The notes under the pieces are model-generated. The model was given only the letters and a program-made list of their open reading frames with translations, was not told the DNA's origin and searched no databases. Source: Stomoxys calcitrans (lineage: Eukaryota; Arthropoda; Insecta; Diptera; Muscidae). From it: a stretch of 64,000 nt of DNA. The position numbers and the translations under genes are program-made. Positions 41,201-51,814 of the stretch are shown here, one piece after another. Each line of letters starts with the position of its first letter. Position 1 is the stretch's first letter. The stretch spans positions 154,481,441 to 154,545,440 of the forward strand of contig NC_081553.1 in assembly GCF_963082655.1 (NCBI RefSeq), written 5' to 3'.

Positions 41201-41695
41201 ATCTCATCCGATTCTTTGCATAAATACCAGTTGTAACGTATAGAAATAAAAGAGAAAATTTGAGCAACAGGATAATTGTGAATGCACAGAGATGTTGCGA
41301 ATGAATAAAAAGACGATTTAACTTCAACAAATCAATTTTATGAATTTGTTTGCTTTTGAATTATAAATTATTTTTACAAAACATGTTTACGCTTTACTAT
41401 TAACTTTCGTATTTTTTTAACGTTTTTGAGAGCTCTCATATCCTTCTTCTCATTTCTCTAGAGAAAGCAAAAGAAAACGTCAGATTTCTATTCGTTGCAA
41501 TTCAATTCAAAGCCATTTTATTGCTGAGTACGATGAGTTAGAATCTAAACTAGCGATGCCACACGTCACGTATTTTTATGCTATTTGTTTCTTCTGTTTT
41601 TATTTTAAACACAATCAGTTTTTATTGAATAAACGCTTGGAAGGTATAAATAAGTAATTAAGTTTTCCTAATTTATGTTTACTTTTGCAAAACAC
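41201..41695. other. AT-rich spacer
   Basis: No gene or repeat recognised. Confidence 0.5.
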
Positions 41696-41699
41696 ATTA

Positions 41700-42035
41700 G
41701 CCCGGCACAGGATGACTATGAGCATCAAACAGGCGGGAACTTTGAGCTCCAATCTGTGTGGTATTCTTCGTTATCACGAGAAGCTAAGCTGGGAGCTTCC
41801 TGGCATCCACAGGTTCCGGATAGTGGAATGCTCCATATGGAGTAGCTGCATTTGCAGTCGCGGACAATCAGTGTTATCGATTGGAGAGTCTCAGTGAGAG
41901 GACGGTTGGCACCGGCTCTTGCTTAAATACTGAGTGCCTATGATGGTCAATACAAGGCGATATATTGGCGTTTATGTTCCCGCGGCGATCGATCGTTTAG
42001 ACCGCAACGAGCTTGCTCATATATAAGAGCTTGAA
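41700..42035 (+). mobile_element. Short LINE-tailed unit with hairpin head
   Basis: Nearly complete: head AGCCCGGCACAGGATGACTA, diverged arms ATCAAACAGG / CTGTGTGGTAT, LINE-tail blocks (CATCCACAGGTTCCGGATAG, GAGAGTCTCAGTGAGAGG) and the ACGAGCTTGCTCATATATAAG end. The CAACAAC tail is lost. Confidence 0.78.
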
Positions 42036-42219
42036 AAAATGATTTTGTACTTATTGAGAGGATTAAAAATACTTTGAGATAGTATTTCACACATACAGTC
42101 ACATTTTTATACGATAGAGTTTATGCCCAATCACACTTATTCTTCTTTTGGCTTCAGTCGTTAAGACAGCAACGACCACGTGGGAAAAAATAATCAATGG
42201 ATATGGGAAGGTAATCGAT

Positions 42220-42425
42220 AGCGGAGACCACCGTAGAGCAGAGGTTAGCTTGTCCGACGCTGAACGCCTGGGTTCGAATCCTGGCAGGAACATAAGAAAA
42301 ATTTTCAGCAGTGGGTATCCCCTCCTAATGCTGGCGACATTTGATCATTGAGCTTGAAATTGAATCGGACGGCACTGCCCCAGATCCTTTATGGAATATT
42401 CATGGGCAAATTTGCATTTGCAATC
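42220..42425 (+). mobile_element. tRNA-derived SINE, copy 2 (short form)
   Basis: ACCACCGTAGAGCAGAGGTT (A box) and GGTTCGAATCC (B box), then TATCCCCTCCTAATGCTGGC. The middle of the body is deleted compared with copy 1; it ends in TTCATGGGCAAATTTGC. Confidence 0.88.
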
Positions 42426-42811
42426 GATAGCCTCTATAGCTTATTGATTCCAATACGTTATTCTTAAAAGGGGAGGTGTCGTAAAAAGAATTAATTCTTT
42501 TTATATGGTTTTTATATCTTATATAATATGCTTAATAGAATACATTATTTATCAATGTATTTGAAATGAATGTTATAGCTAATGTGTTTTAATACATTTA
42601 TTATTTATATTTTTATAAAAAAAGTAATTTATTTATACCACGAAATACATTAAATGATTTATTCACCATTATGACATCGAAACAGGTCATATACACGCCC
42701 TTTGTTAGCCAATGAAAAAACCAGAAATGGTCTGACTTGGACCATGTACATATAAAAACGATTTATATGAAAATGCAATGTTTAATAATAAATATATATA
42801 CGTACTGTATT
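42426..42811. other. AT-rich spacer
   Basis: Nothing recognised. Confidence 0.5.
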
Positions 42812-43090
42812 GTACCGTTGAGATCCTTTATCAGCAAGGGCTGCCGCTCGTTACGGAATAGCTGTGGGCAACACACAGGCTGGAACAATGCGGTTCGATC
42901 TGTGTGGTGTTCAGTGCTGTCACGAGAAGGTTGCGGTTGCGGATAGTGGAATGCTCCATACGGAGTAGCTGCAAGGGCAACCGCGGACAATCATCGGTAT
43001 CGAGCGGAGAGTGCGTATGATGCTCGTTATGACAAGGCGAGTTAATGGCGCCTTTAAATAACCAATGACCTAAGCTCACAGCTATCCCGT
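42812..43090 (+). mobile_element. Chimeric short unit: 2A-LINE 5' end joined to LOA-type unit
   Basis: Starts with degenerate 2A-LINE leader (GTACCGTTGAGATCCTTTAT, CAAGGGCTGCCGC) and passes at about 42850 into ACGGAATAGCTGTGGGCAAC and arms AACACACAG / CTGTGTGGTG of the other family, through TCGAGCGGAGAGT to TTTAAATAACCAATGACC. Whether this is one template-switched element or two successive insertions cannot be told. Confidence 0.6.
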
Positions 43091-43309
43091 GCCGGGAATT
43101 GGGCACACATCCTGCATTTAGGCGTTTTCCTTTGCCAAAGGAGTTAAAGTGACTGAATCTACCGCATCGTTCTTGGGCAGAATACTTAAGTGTGTAGTAT
43201 AGAGGTTTGCTTCTTCTTCGTCGTCGTAATCCTAAAAACTTACTTTTATGGAGCTAGAACTTGAAGTTCTAATCGACCGAAATATTGCCAAATGTGGCGC
43301 CAAGTATTT

Positions 43310-43400
43310 TTGAAAAATTACCCACGAATATTCCATTAAGGAACATGCAGAAGACTTCTTGCATATCATTGAGTGCCGCCCGATTCTACATTAAGCTAAA
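43310..43400 (-). mobile_element. tRNA-SINE 3' end fragment
   Basis: Same 90 bp as at 39560 (TTACCCACGAATATTCCATT, CTTGCATATCATTGAGTGCC), no head. Confidence 0.65.
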
Positions 43401-44403
43401 TTTTCAAATTAAATGCAATGTTTTGTTCTAATTTAACGCTGGTCAGGAAGACAACAGTAATTTAATTTTCTTATTATTATGTTTACTTTTAAAAAACTTC
43501 ATTCGTTTTGTCAAATAAATTAATTTTTAGTATCGGATAAAACTAAAAAAAAGAGCGGAAATCACACGTACTATCTCTTTTTAATTTGTGCACCTCTGGT
43601 CTAAACTCAACACGAGTCAAGAGTTATTAAAAATCTCTAGCTGCGAAACCAAATAAGAGGCTCAAAGTCTGCAGTCATATTTGAGGGATGAACGAGGAGT
43701 AGCGAGATTGGTGGCTAATAATGATATTGCCTTTTTACATTTTTTGTAATGTAAACAAAAGTGCATATAAACAGCATTCCAATTTTATTTCATAAAAATA
43801 TTTGTAAGTTTAACACACAATCATCTAAAATTTTGTAAACATATAAATTCTTTCATGTAATATTACTATATTTTTACTAAAATCCACTGAAAATTATTGA
43901 CAACGTAACGAATTGTGAAGGAATTGTGGCAACTTATTCAGAAAGAAATGTGGCGAGAGAAGAAATGTTTGAGAGTCGCGCTGCCAAATTAAAATAGGAC
44001 CCATTTCAGCGTTGTTAAGACGCTACGACTCTGGCTCTAGCCGCAACAGTTTTTTGCTTTCCCATATAAAAAGTCTGTAGAAGCACTTGAAAGTGACTCG
44101 TGATTCTGAAACCTTTCTGGGGGGTGCTTAGTCCACCCGATCATTTTATTTTAATTGAATCGAAGGTTATTTCGAAACTGGTTGACTTAAGGATGTTGGA
44201 AACCAAGTAACGGTTCTGATTGGTTTTGATTTGGCAAAATCCAGGCTTATCTTGGTTTGCGTCCATATTTGGTCGTCACAAATGTGGACGTAAACCTTCC
44301 CGCATTGTCAGTAAGTAGGGAAAGTAGTTATGAATTTGAGTTTACTCTTACTCTTGTGCTTGGGTTGGACTCACACCCAACATATCATTCTTATGTAGAG
44401 TAT
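43401..44403. other. AT-rich intergenic DNA
   Basis: No open frame with coding character and no recognised element. Confidence 0.5.
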
Positions 44404-44770
44404 TGAGCCCATAAAAGGAGCATTTCGAGCATATGCGATTTAGGTGAAGTTTGGAACAGTAAGTTTTGTATTTGGATATAGCTGCCATATAGACCGGTCG
44501 CCCGAAATTGGATATTGAGCCCATAAAATTAGCATTTTTCTTCCGATTTCTATGAAATTTGAAACAGAGGGTTTTTGTAGACCTCTACACTCTTTTGTCG
44601 AATGTGGTCTAGGTCGGACGATCTTCCGAAATAGAGTATTGAGTCTAAAAAAGCGGCATTTTTCATTCGATTTCGATGAAATTTGAAACAGTGAGTTTTT
44701 GTGACCTCTATACTCCTTTGTTGAATGTGCTCCATGTCGGACCATATTTTAATAGTGCTGCCATATAGGC
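44404..44770. repeat. Tandem repeat, three diverged units of about 110-130 bp
   Basis: Units start near 44404, 44516 and 44638, each with GAGCCCATAAAA or GAGTCTAAAAAA, GCATTTTTC, CGATTTCTATGAAATTTG and an ATTGTGTC-like end. Related to the ATATAGCTGCCATATAGACC repeats widespread in muscid genomes. Confidence 0.75.
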
Positions 44771-45208
44771 CTATCTCTATTCTCTATGGGTAAATGCCTT
44801 TTGGGTATTACTCGTCGCCTATCTCTATTCATGCTAATAGCGGTATAACACAAAAGAGTTGAATTTGCAGAAAACTTATTTTAAGATTTCATATCCCTTT
44901 CCTTTATAATTGAACCTAACTGTTGTGAACTTAACAGATGTTTTTCCGCTTGATGGGATCAATAAATGATTTTTTCTCTAGGCACAAAAATAATTTAAGT
45001 TTTTATTAATTTTCAACTTTTTGGCTATTTGATTTGAACACAACTGTATGTGTATAAGTCAGGCGCTGGGGTCCTTTATGGGCAATATCTGCTTTTCATT
45101 TTGAATCTCATAATGAATTTTAGCAAACAGTTAAATAAAGGCTGGGCGAGAAACAATGAGCAATAATATTAATATTTTATTACATTTAGAAAATAAAACT
45201 CCCATATA
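44771..45208. other. AT-rich spacer
   Basis: Nothing recognised. Confidence 0.5.
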
Positions 45209-45446
45209 TTGGGTTGCCCAAAAAGTAATTGCGGATTTTTTAAAAGAAAGTAAATGCATTTTTAATAAAACTTAGAATGAACTTTAATCAAATATACTTT
45301 TTTTACACTTTTTGTTCTAAAGCAAGCTAAAAGTAACAGCTGATAACTGACAGAAGAAAGAATGCAATTACAGAGTCACAAGCTGTGAAAAATTTTGTCA
45401 ACGCCGACTATATGAAAAATCCGCAATTACTTTTTGGGCAACCCAA
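45209..45446. mobile_element. mariner-type MITE, copy 4
   Basis: 238 bp, TA flanks (45207-45208 and 45447-45448), ends TTGGGTTGCCCAAAAAGTAA in both directions; opposite orientation to copies 1 and 3. Confidence 0.92.
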
Positions 45447-45573
45447 TATAACACCAACAATCACATGTTGATCAAATTAAAAAAATATCACGCGTTTTGA
45501 GAATTGGAAACTTTGTTAGTAAAATTTAGTAAAATGCCCAATACTTTAGGATCACTAATCCCTAGACAGCATT

Positions 45574-45653
45574 GAACGTACCGGATTGACCCGATGAAGT
45601 CCTTCATCGGCAAGAGCAGCTGCCTGAGTGTACAACACACTGCTACAACAACA
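45574..45653 (+). mobile_element. Minimal 2A-LINE derivative (5' hairpin plus 3' tail)
   Basis: About 80 bp: GAACGTACCGGATTGACCCG, a perfect 9-bp-stem hairpin CCGATGAAGTCCTTCATCGG (45591-45610), GCTGCCTGAGTGTAC, then directly the 3' tail ACACTGCTACAACAACAA. The whole coding body of the 2A-LINE is missing. Confidence 0.75.
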
Positions 45654-45659
45654 ATATCT

Positions 45660-45822
45660 TTTGGTACGGTATAACACCCGGCACGGTATTACTGTGAGCA
45701 CCACACAGGTTAGAATATTGAGGTCCGATCTGAGTGGTTTTCACTGCTTTCACGGGAAGCTTAGGGAGGAAGCGCCTCCACATGAAAATGTGGCTACAAC
45801 AATAACAACAACAACTAATGTA
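45660..45822 (+). mobile_element. Short LINE-tailed unit with hairpin head, deleted middle
   Basis: ACCCGGCACGGTATTACTGT head, arms CACCACACAGG / TCTGAGTGGTT, then a jump to the CACATGAAAATGTGGCTAC end with CAACAACAAC tail. Confidence 0.72.
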
Positions 45823-46819
45823 AAAATATTTATTTAAAGAACTTCAGTAGCCGTTGAGTGGAGCGGACGTATTTTTATTTCACTCTTCAAAGAATAAAAT
45901 ATCCGTGTCTCGGAATAGGTACTACCTGTTACGAAAAATTGTATTGCCTTTTTGGAGTAGTCTAGAAATGGAAAAGAAAGCTGCGGTGGCCCCGTCTGAC
46001 CGAAGAAAAAGAACTCCCCGCCTTCAAGTACTCTGGGAAAACCAAGCCAGTCATCCCGCAATAGAGACTCCACACAATGTCCTGCGGAGGTACGAAGGAA
46101 GCGCGCACGGCCCTGACACTTCTTGAACGACTGCGAATTTCAAAAGTAGGCCACAACCATTACGGAAGGTGAAGATAGTCGCTGAGAATAGAAAGGAGCC
46201 GCCCTCTTACGCCAGAGTGAGTGGCAAGGAAGCAAAACAGAAATGAGCTGACTTATGCAGTCATCAATATCGGCAGTGCATCCAGTAGGATTCCACCATA
46301 TAGTCATAATCTGTCCGTCGTCGCGTGCACATGTCTCTGTCTTAAATCCGTACAAACGCCGTCCTATAGTGCTACATTTAGTGTTCCCTCCGTTACAGAA
46401 TCAAACAAAATTCAAACATTACACAGTGCCAATTTGAACAATTAATAATAACAAGCCAGACCACAATAAATATCTTACAAAACGCGAATAACAAAAAAAT
46501 AAAAACAAAACATACCCATAACATCCTAAGTCAATATACGCAACACCATCATCAACATAGCTATATGCTCCGCATTACAATTAATCCACAAACAACAAAT
46601 CAACCGTGCCCTGCCGCTACCACTCTGCTCTCACTGAAATGACTAGCAGAAGCGAGTGAATTCACCACATAAAGGGCTTTTATGTCTCCTGGGTGTCTTG
46701 TGTTTCGTTGCCCATCCCCACCACCTCCTATTCCCCCTTCGTGTAATGAAATCTACACTCTAGTTCTCTCGTCGCTGTGCTCCCACTGCTTAAGGCATAA
46801 CACTAAGCAGAGGGGAATT
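45823..46819. other. Unassigned sequence before the second 2A-LINE nest
   Basis: Moderately GC-rich pieces (45960-46400) may be decayed LINE coding sequence on the minus strand, but no motif could be named. 46450-46820 has A-rich and C-rich stretches. Nothing is callable. Confidence 0.4.
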
Positions 46820-49325
46820 CAATCGCATGTCAGCCGGTTGTACGCACCGGATTGACCCGATGGAATCCTCATCGGCAAGGGCTGCCGTCTCAGTGTACGT
46901 GCTCGTCTGTTTTCGTCATGGGAGAGGCACATCCCGGAGTGCCTTCTCCGCACGCTTCTGGTCCGTGCCGGGATTGAAAAGAACCCCGGACCTTGGTTCT
47001 GTTTGGTTTGCCAGAACCGCCTTCATCATCGGTCGGTGTCGGTGAGGTGTAACCGGTGCATGGAGTGGGTACATTTCCGATCTTGCTCTGGTCTCACTTC
47101 ACTACGGGAGTATAGTCATACTGGCTGTGTCGCAAGGTGCTGTGCGAACATAGCCAGCAGTGGGTCACAAGCGTCGTCGCCTTCTGCGTCCTCGTCGTCG
47201 GACTATGTGAACCCCCTTAACGTGACCTCTCCCGTACGGCAATTTACGCAACGGGAGCATCCCAGCTCAAATATTGCCAGTGCCGGGAAGTGTATCGTTC
47301 AATGAGATTGTGGACTTTATGAGTCGGAAGAACATATTGGTCGCAATGTGCTACGTAAGGATCGCTCAAGGAATGGAGGTAGGGGATTGGGCTTCGTAAT
47401 ACACCATTCCATGCAATATAGACCTATCTCGCCTGCGCATGGCGCTAGTGACCTATGTAGGGGTCACTGCATGCATGGGGATAGCAGTCAGGTCCGGTAC
47501 TGCCGAGATAGAGCTATACAACGTGTACATACCGCCGGTTGGTAGCTGTGTCCCGATTAATGGCCAGACTTACAACCCCGACATAAGTGTGTTGCTATCT
47601 GGCCATAATCGTCTGGTTCTAGGGGACTTTAATGCGCATCACACGTCATGGCATTCTCCCCTAGGTAACGACCAACGTGGCATAGGATTGGCAGAGCAGA
47701 TTGAAGGCTCCACGTTTTACACGGTGAATGAGGATGCCCCCACTAGGATTACGAGGAGGTACAGCAGCTCGCCGGACATCACCATTGCATCGCCTGATCT
47801 CCTGAGTGACGTATCCTGGCAAGCCGTCTTTGGCGTCAGACCACCTCCCCATAATTCTCACCATCGACCTGCCACCCGACTTAATAACTTCTGAGCGCCG
47901 GACGTTTATCAATCATAAGATGGCCGATTGGACTGTCTTCAGAGAGTATACCAATCGCCGCTTCAGTGAACTACCACCCCCTCTGATATGCTTGTGGACG
48001 AGAGGGAATTCCGAGACATCATTAACGCAGCAGCCACTCGCTTTGTACCAGCCGGTCGAGTACCCCAAGTGCGGCCCAATTTCCCAATTCGTGCTATGGA
48101 CCCCGCTAACTTCAAAATCAGCGATCTGAATCTGGAAATAAACAGGGTAGTCAATGAACATAAGCGGAATTTGTGGCTGGAACACATGGAGCAATGTAAT
48201 TTAGGCATCGGTTTATGCATGCTGTGGTCTACTGTTAAGTCACTGTCGAACCCCGATAGACGGGATGACAGGACCTCAGTCACTTTTGGCGACGTAACTG
48301 TGACTGATCCAAAGAGATGCGTCAGGTTGTTCAACCGTCAATTTATTGTGCATCCCAAGTGTGACAGGGCAAGAAGGAGAGCCATTCGTCGTATCCGTGG
48401 CCGAGCATTAATATGGATTTCGAAGACTGCATAGCACAACAACAGCTTTGCATGCCATCACCGCACACATTTGCCGTGGCTTCAATCAGACCAGGCCATG
48501 TGATAGGACGGTCCTCGTGGCACTGGACCTATCGAAGGCATTCGACACGGTCAGCCATGCTAAATTATTTGAGGACATGGCATCAGGCCCCCCACCCATT
48601 GATGACATCTGCGATAGGTTGAACGTCTACCTCAACGAGCTTGCCTCATATTTCGCTGCAAGAAATCTGAAGATATCCGCCACCAAATCTTCAGCCACAC
48701 TGTTCACTACAAATACGCGTGAGGTGAATTCTGAGCTGACTGTGATGGTCGATGGAGAATTGATTCCGACCATCAAGTGTCCCAAAATACTTGGCGTCAC
48801 ATTTGACAACTCTTACACATTCTCCCCACATGCCACAGCAATCTGCGATAAAGTCAAAAGTAGAAATAAGGTCCTCAAGTCACTTGCTGGCAGCACTTGG
48901 GGTGCAGACAAAGAAACTTTTGGACCACGTACAAAGCAATTGGCCAGTCTGTGGTAAGTTATGCAGCGCCATCGTCATGTGGTATCGTCAACTTTGTGAC
49001 ACGCAGTGGAATAATATTTAGGTCTGTCAGAATGCCGCTCTCCGAACTGCGACGGGCTGTCTCCTCAGTTCTCATGTAGACCACCTCCATCAGGAGACAA
49101 AAATCCTACCAGAGAGAAGACATAACTACATGCTGTCTAAGCAATACCTTTTGGGCTGTTAGCCGACCTCCCCCGGCAAACTAGAGTAGTTCTGGCTCAA
49201 TTACTTTCCGGCAGATGCAGCCGCCTCAATTACTACAGAGCTAGGATTGATGCCGACGTGCATGATGTGTGTCCCGATTGTAACCAGGGATCGCACGATA
49301 CACGTCACCTGTTTAACTGCCCGGC
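46820..49325 (+). mobile_element. 2A-LINE family, older host copy (F1d) with internal deletions
   Basis: Starts with CAATCGCATGTCAGCCGG and the leader hairpin CCGATGGAATCCTCATCGG. It has the 2A/zinc-finger frame with [10 protein letters not shown] (about 46966), a damaged endonuclease ([15 protein letters not shown] at about 47610) and a linker, then a deletion of the first half of RT at 48395-48405 and a second that removes the catalytic box (about 48577). The C-terminal part reaches the zinc knuckle and is split at 49325 by the younger copy F1e; its 3' end resumes at 51618. Confidence 0.87.
46960..49325 (+). pseudogene. 2A-LINE pol (F1d), broken
   Basis: Frames change at least five times. 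Recognisable: [52 protein letters not shown], then the deletion joint [36 protein letters not shown], and after the second deletion [20 protein letters not shown]. No catalytic YADD. Inactive. Confidence 0.85.
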
Positions 49326-51617
49326 AATCCCATGGCAGCCGGTTGTACGTACCGGATTGACCCGATGGAATCTTCATCGGCAAGGGCTGCCGCCTCAGTG
49401 TACGTGTTCGTCTTTTTTCGTCATGGGAGAGGCACATCCCGGAGTGCCTTCTCCGTATGCTTTTGGTCCGTGCCGGGATTGAAAAGAACCCCGGACCCTG
49501 GTTCTGTTCCGTTTGCCAGAACCGCCTTCATCATCGGTCAGTGTCGGTGAGGTGTAACAGGTGCTTGGAGTGGGTACATTTCCGTTCTTGCTCTGGCCTA
49601 ACTTCGCTACGGGAGTATAGTCATACTGGCTATGTCGCTAGGTGCTGTGCGAACTCAGCCAGCAGTGGGTCACAAGCGTCGCCGTCGTCGCCTTCGGCGT
49701 CCTCGTCGTCGGACTATGTGACCCCCCCGACCTCTCCCGTACGGCAATTTATGCAAAGACAGCACCCTAGCCCTACTATTGCCAGGCCAGTGTCGGGAAA
49801 TGTATCGTTCCTGCAGTTAAACTGCAATGGACTGCGAGGCAAGATTGATGAGATTGTGGATTTTATGAGTCGGAAGAGCATATCGGTCGCAGCGATCCAG
49901 GAGACAAAGCTGACTAACACCTGCAGCTTGCACAGTTGTCACGGCTACAATGTGCTACGTAAGGATCGCTCAAGGAATGGAGGTGGGGGATTGGCCTTCG
50001 TTATACACCATTCCGTGCAGTATAGACCTATCTCGCCTGCGCTTGACGCTAGTGACCCATACATGGAATGTATGGGGGTAGCAGTCAAGTCTGGTACTGC
50101 CGAGATAGAGATATACAACGTGTATATACCGCCGGTTGGCAGCTGTGTCCCGATTAATGGCCAGGCCTACAGCCCCGACATAAGTGGGTTGCTATCTGGC
50201 CATAGTCGTCTGGTTCTGGGGGATTTCAATGCACATCACTCGTCATGGCATTCTCCCCTAGGCAACGACCAGCGTGGCATAGCTTTGGCAGAGCAGATAG
50301 ATAGCTCCACGTTTTGCACGGTGAATGAGGATGCCCCCACTAGGATTACGAGGAGGTGCAGCAGCTCGCCAGACATCTCAATCGCATCCCCTGATCTCCT
50401 GAGTGACGTATCCTGGCAAGCCGTCATCTCTTTGGGGTCAGACCACCTCCCCATAATCCTCACCATCGACCGACCACCCGACTTCATAACCTCTGAGCGC
50501 CGAACGTTCATCAACTATAAGAAGGCCAATTGGACTGGCTTCAGAGAGTATACCAATCGCCGCTTCAATGAACTGCCACCCCCCTCTGATGTGCTTGTGG
50601 CCGAGAGGAAATTCCGAGACATCATCAACGCAGCAGCCGCTCGCTTTATTCCAGCCGGTCGAATACCGCAAGTGCGACCCAATATACTTGGCGTCAAGTG
50701 TCCCAAAATACTTGGCGTCACATTTGACAGCTCCTACACTTTCTCCCCACATGCCACAGCAATCTGCAATAAAGTCAAAAGTAGAAACAAGGTCCTCAAG
50801 TCACTCGCTGGCAGCACTTGGGGTGCAGACAAAGAAACCTTGTTGACCACGTACAAAGCAATTGGCCGGTCTGTGGTAAGTTATGCAGCGCCAGTGTGGT
50901 CACGTCAGCTTTGTGACACGCAGTGGAATAATATTCAGATCTGTCAGAATGCCGCCCTCCGAACTGCGACGGGCTGCCTCCTTAGTTCTCATGTGGACCA
51001 CCTCCACCAGGAGACAAAGATCCTACCAGTGCGAAGACATAACTACATGCTGTCTAAGCAATACCTTTTGGGCTGTTATCGCAGAAATCATCCAAATCAT
51101 CATCTTGTGGATAGATACCCACCGCCCAGAAGCCTTAAGGTAGATCTACATGATCTAGAGCGTGAGGTCCAGCGCTACAAGAGAGAACCTCTAGATCAAG
51201 CGGCATATCAAGCGGGTCTGAACAACATTCATGCAGACACGGTAGCAGACGCGTTAACTGGCTACCGGGTGAATGTAGTCCTTGGAGTACGACCGCCACC
51301 CATTGCACCCGAAGAAATCGACCTCCCCCGGCAAACCAGAGTGATTCTGGCTCAATTACGTTCCGGCAGATGCAGCCGCCTCAATTCCCACAGAGCTAGG
51401 ATTGATGCCGACGTGCAAGATGTATGTCCCGACTGTAACCAGGGACCGCACGATACACGTCACCTGTTTAACTGCCCGGCCAGACCCACTCGACTCAGAC
51501 CCAGATCCCTGTGGACGCACCCCATCTTAGTCGCGGAGTTCCTGGGTCTTGACACTCAACAGAATCAAGCAGACGAAAGATAGTACACAATAAACTGCTA
51601 CAACAACAACAACAACA
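49326..51617 (+). mobile_element. 2A-LINE, young copy with RT deleted (F1e)
   Basis: By reading along, base-for-base the same as F1a (16471 onward) over its first 1.35 kb, with few or no differences. It is inserted in F1d at the same point as F1a in F1b; AACTGCCCGGC is present on both sides (49315-49325 and 51616-51626). A 1.3-kb segment corresponding to 17831-19133 of F1a (linker and RT) is missing, with an 11-base filler ATACTTGGCGT copied from nearby. Confidence 0.9.
49457..51583 (+). CDS. 2A-LINE ORF with in-frame RT deletion (708 codons)
   Basis: Uninterrupted from [14 protein letters not shown] to the normal stop. It keeps the 2A-like motif (49475-49498), zinc finger, complete APE endonuclease ([30 protein letters not shown]) and the whole C-terminal region with the CPDC...HLFNC knuckle, but the joint QVRPNILGVKCPKILG skips the RT. 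The product would be a nuclease with RNA-binding tail and no polymerase. The 3' part has CAAAAG where F1a has CAAAG, so it shows the unbroken frame. Confidence 0.9.
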   Translation: MLLVRAGIEKNPGPWFCSVCQNRLHHRSVSVRCNRCLEWVHFRSCSGLTSLREYSHTGYVARCCANSASSGSQASPSSPSASSSSDYVTPPTSPVRQFMQRQHPSPTIARPVSGNVSFLQLNCNGLRGKIDEIVDFMSRKSISVAAIQETKLTNTCSLHSCHGYNVLRKDRSRNGGGGLAFVIHHSVQYRPISPALDASDPYMECMGVAVKSGTAEIEIYNVYIPPVGSCVPINGQAYSPDISGLLSGHSRLVLGDFNAHHSSWHSPLGNDQRGIALAEQIDSSTFCTVNEDAPTRITRRCSSSPDISIASPDLLSDVSWQAVISLGSDHLPIILTIDRPPDFITSERRTFINYKKANWTGFREYTNRRFNELPPPSDVLVAERKFRDIINAAAARFIPAGRIPQVRPNILGVKCPKILGVTFDSSYTFSPHATAICNKVKSRNKVLKSLAGSTWGADKETLLTTYKAIGRSVVSYAAPVWSRQLCDTQWNNIQICQNAALRTATGCLLSSHVDHLHQETKILPVRRHNYMLSKQYLLGCYRRNHPNHHLVDRYPPPRSLKVDLHDLEREVQRYKREPLDQAAYQAGLNNIHADTVADALTGYRVNVVLGVRPPPIAPEEIDLPRQTRVILAQLRSGRCSRLNSHRARIDADVQDVCPDCNQGPHDTRHLFNCPARPTRLRPRSLWTHPILVAEFLGLDTQQNQADER

Positions 51618-51752
51618 ACTGCCCGGCCAAACCCACTCGACTCAGACCCAGATCCCTGTGGACGCACCCTTAGTCGCAGAGTTCCTGGGTCTTGATACTC
51701 AACAGAATCAAGCAGACGAAAGATAGAACACAATAAACTGCTACAACAACAA
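51618..51752 (+). mobile_element. Remaining 3' end of older copy F1d
   Basis: TGCCCGGCCAAACCCACTCG to AATAAACTGCTACAACAACA. It differs from the F1e end (a 6-base deletion near 51668, TTGATACTC for TTGACACTC), so it belongs to the host copy. Confidence 0.85.
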
Positions 51753-51814
51753 AGGTGAGGAGTGAACGTGTTTGTTGTTTTTATTACACATTAGGGCTTG
51801 CTTTTGTTTTTTTT

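Noticed and set aside
44440..44745. Minus-strand open frame of 101 codons
   Set aside because: It follows the tandem repeat period and has no independent coding evidence.
44404..44770. CRISPR-like array
   Set aside because: Units are adjacent, diverged and over 100 bp long; the organism is a eukaryote.
45834..46355. Overlapping open frames on both strands as genes
   Set aside because: No recognised motif; composition suggests decayed LINE sequence but no family could be assigned.
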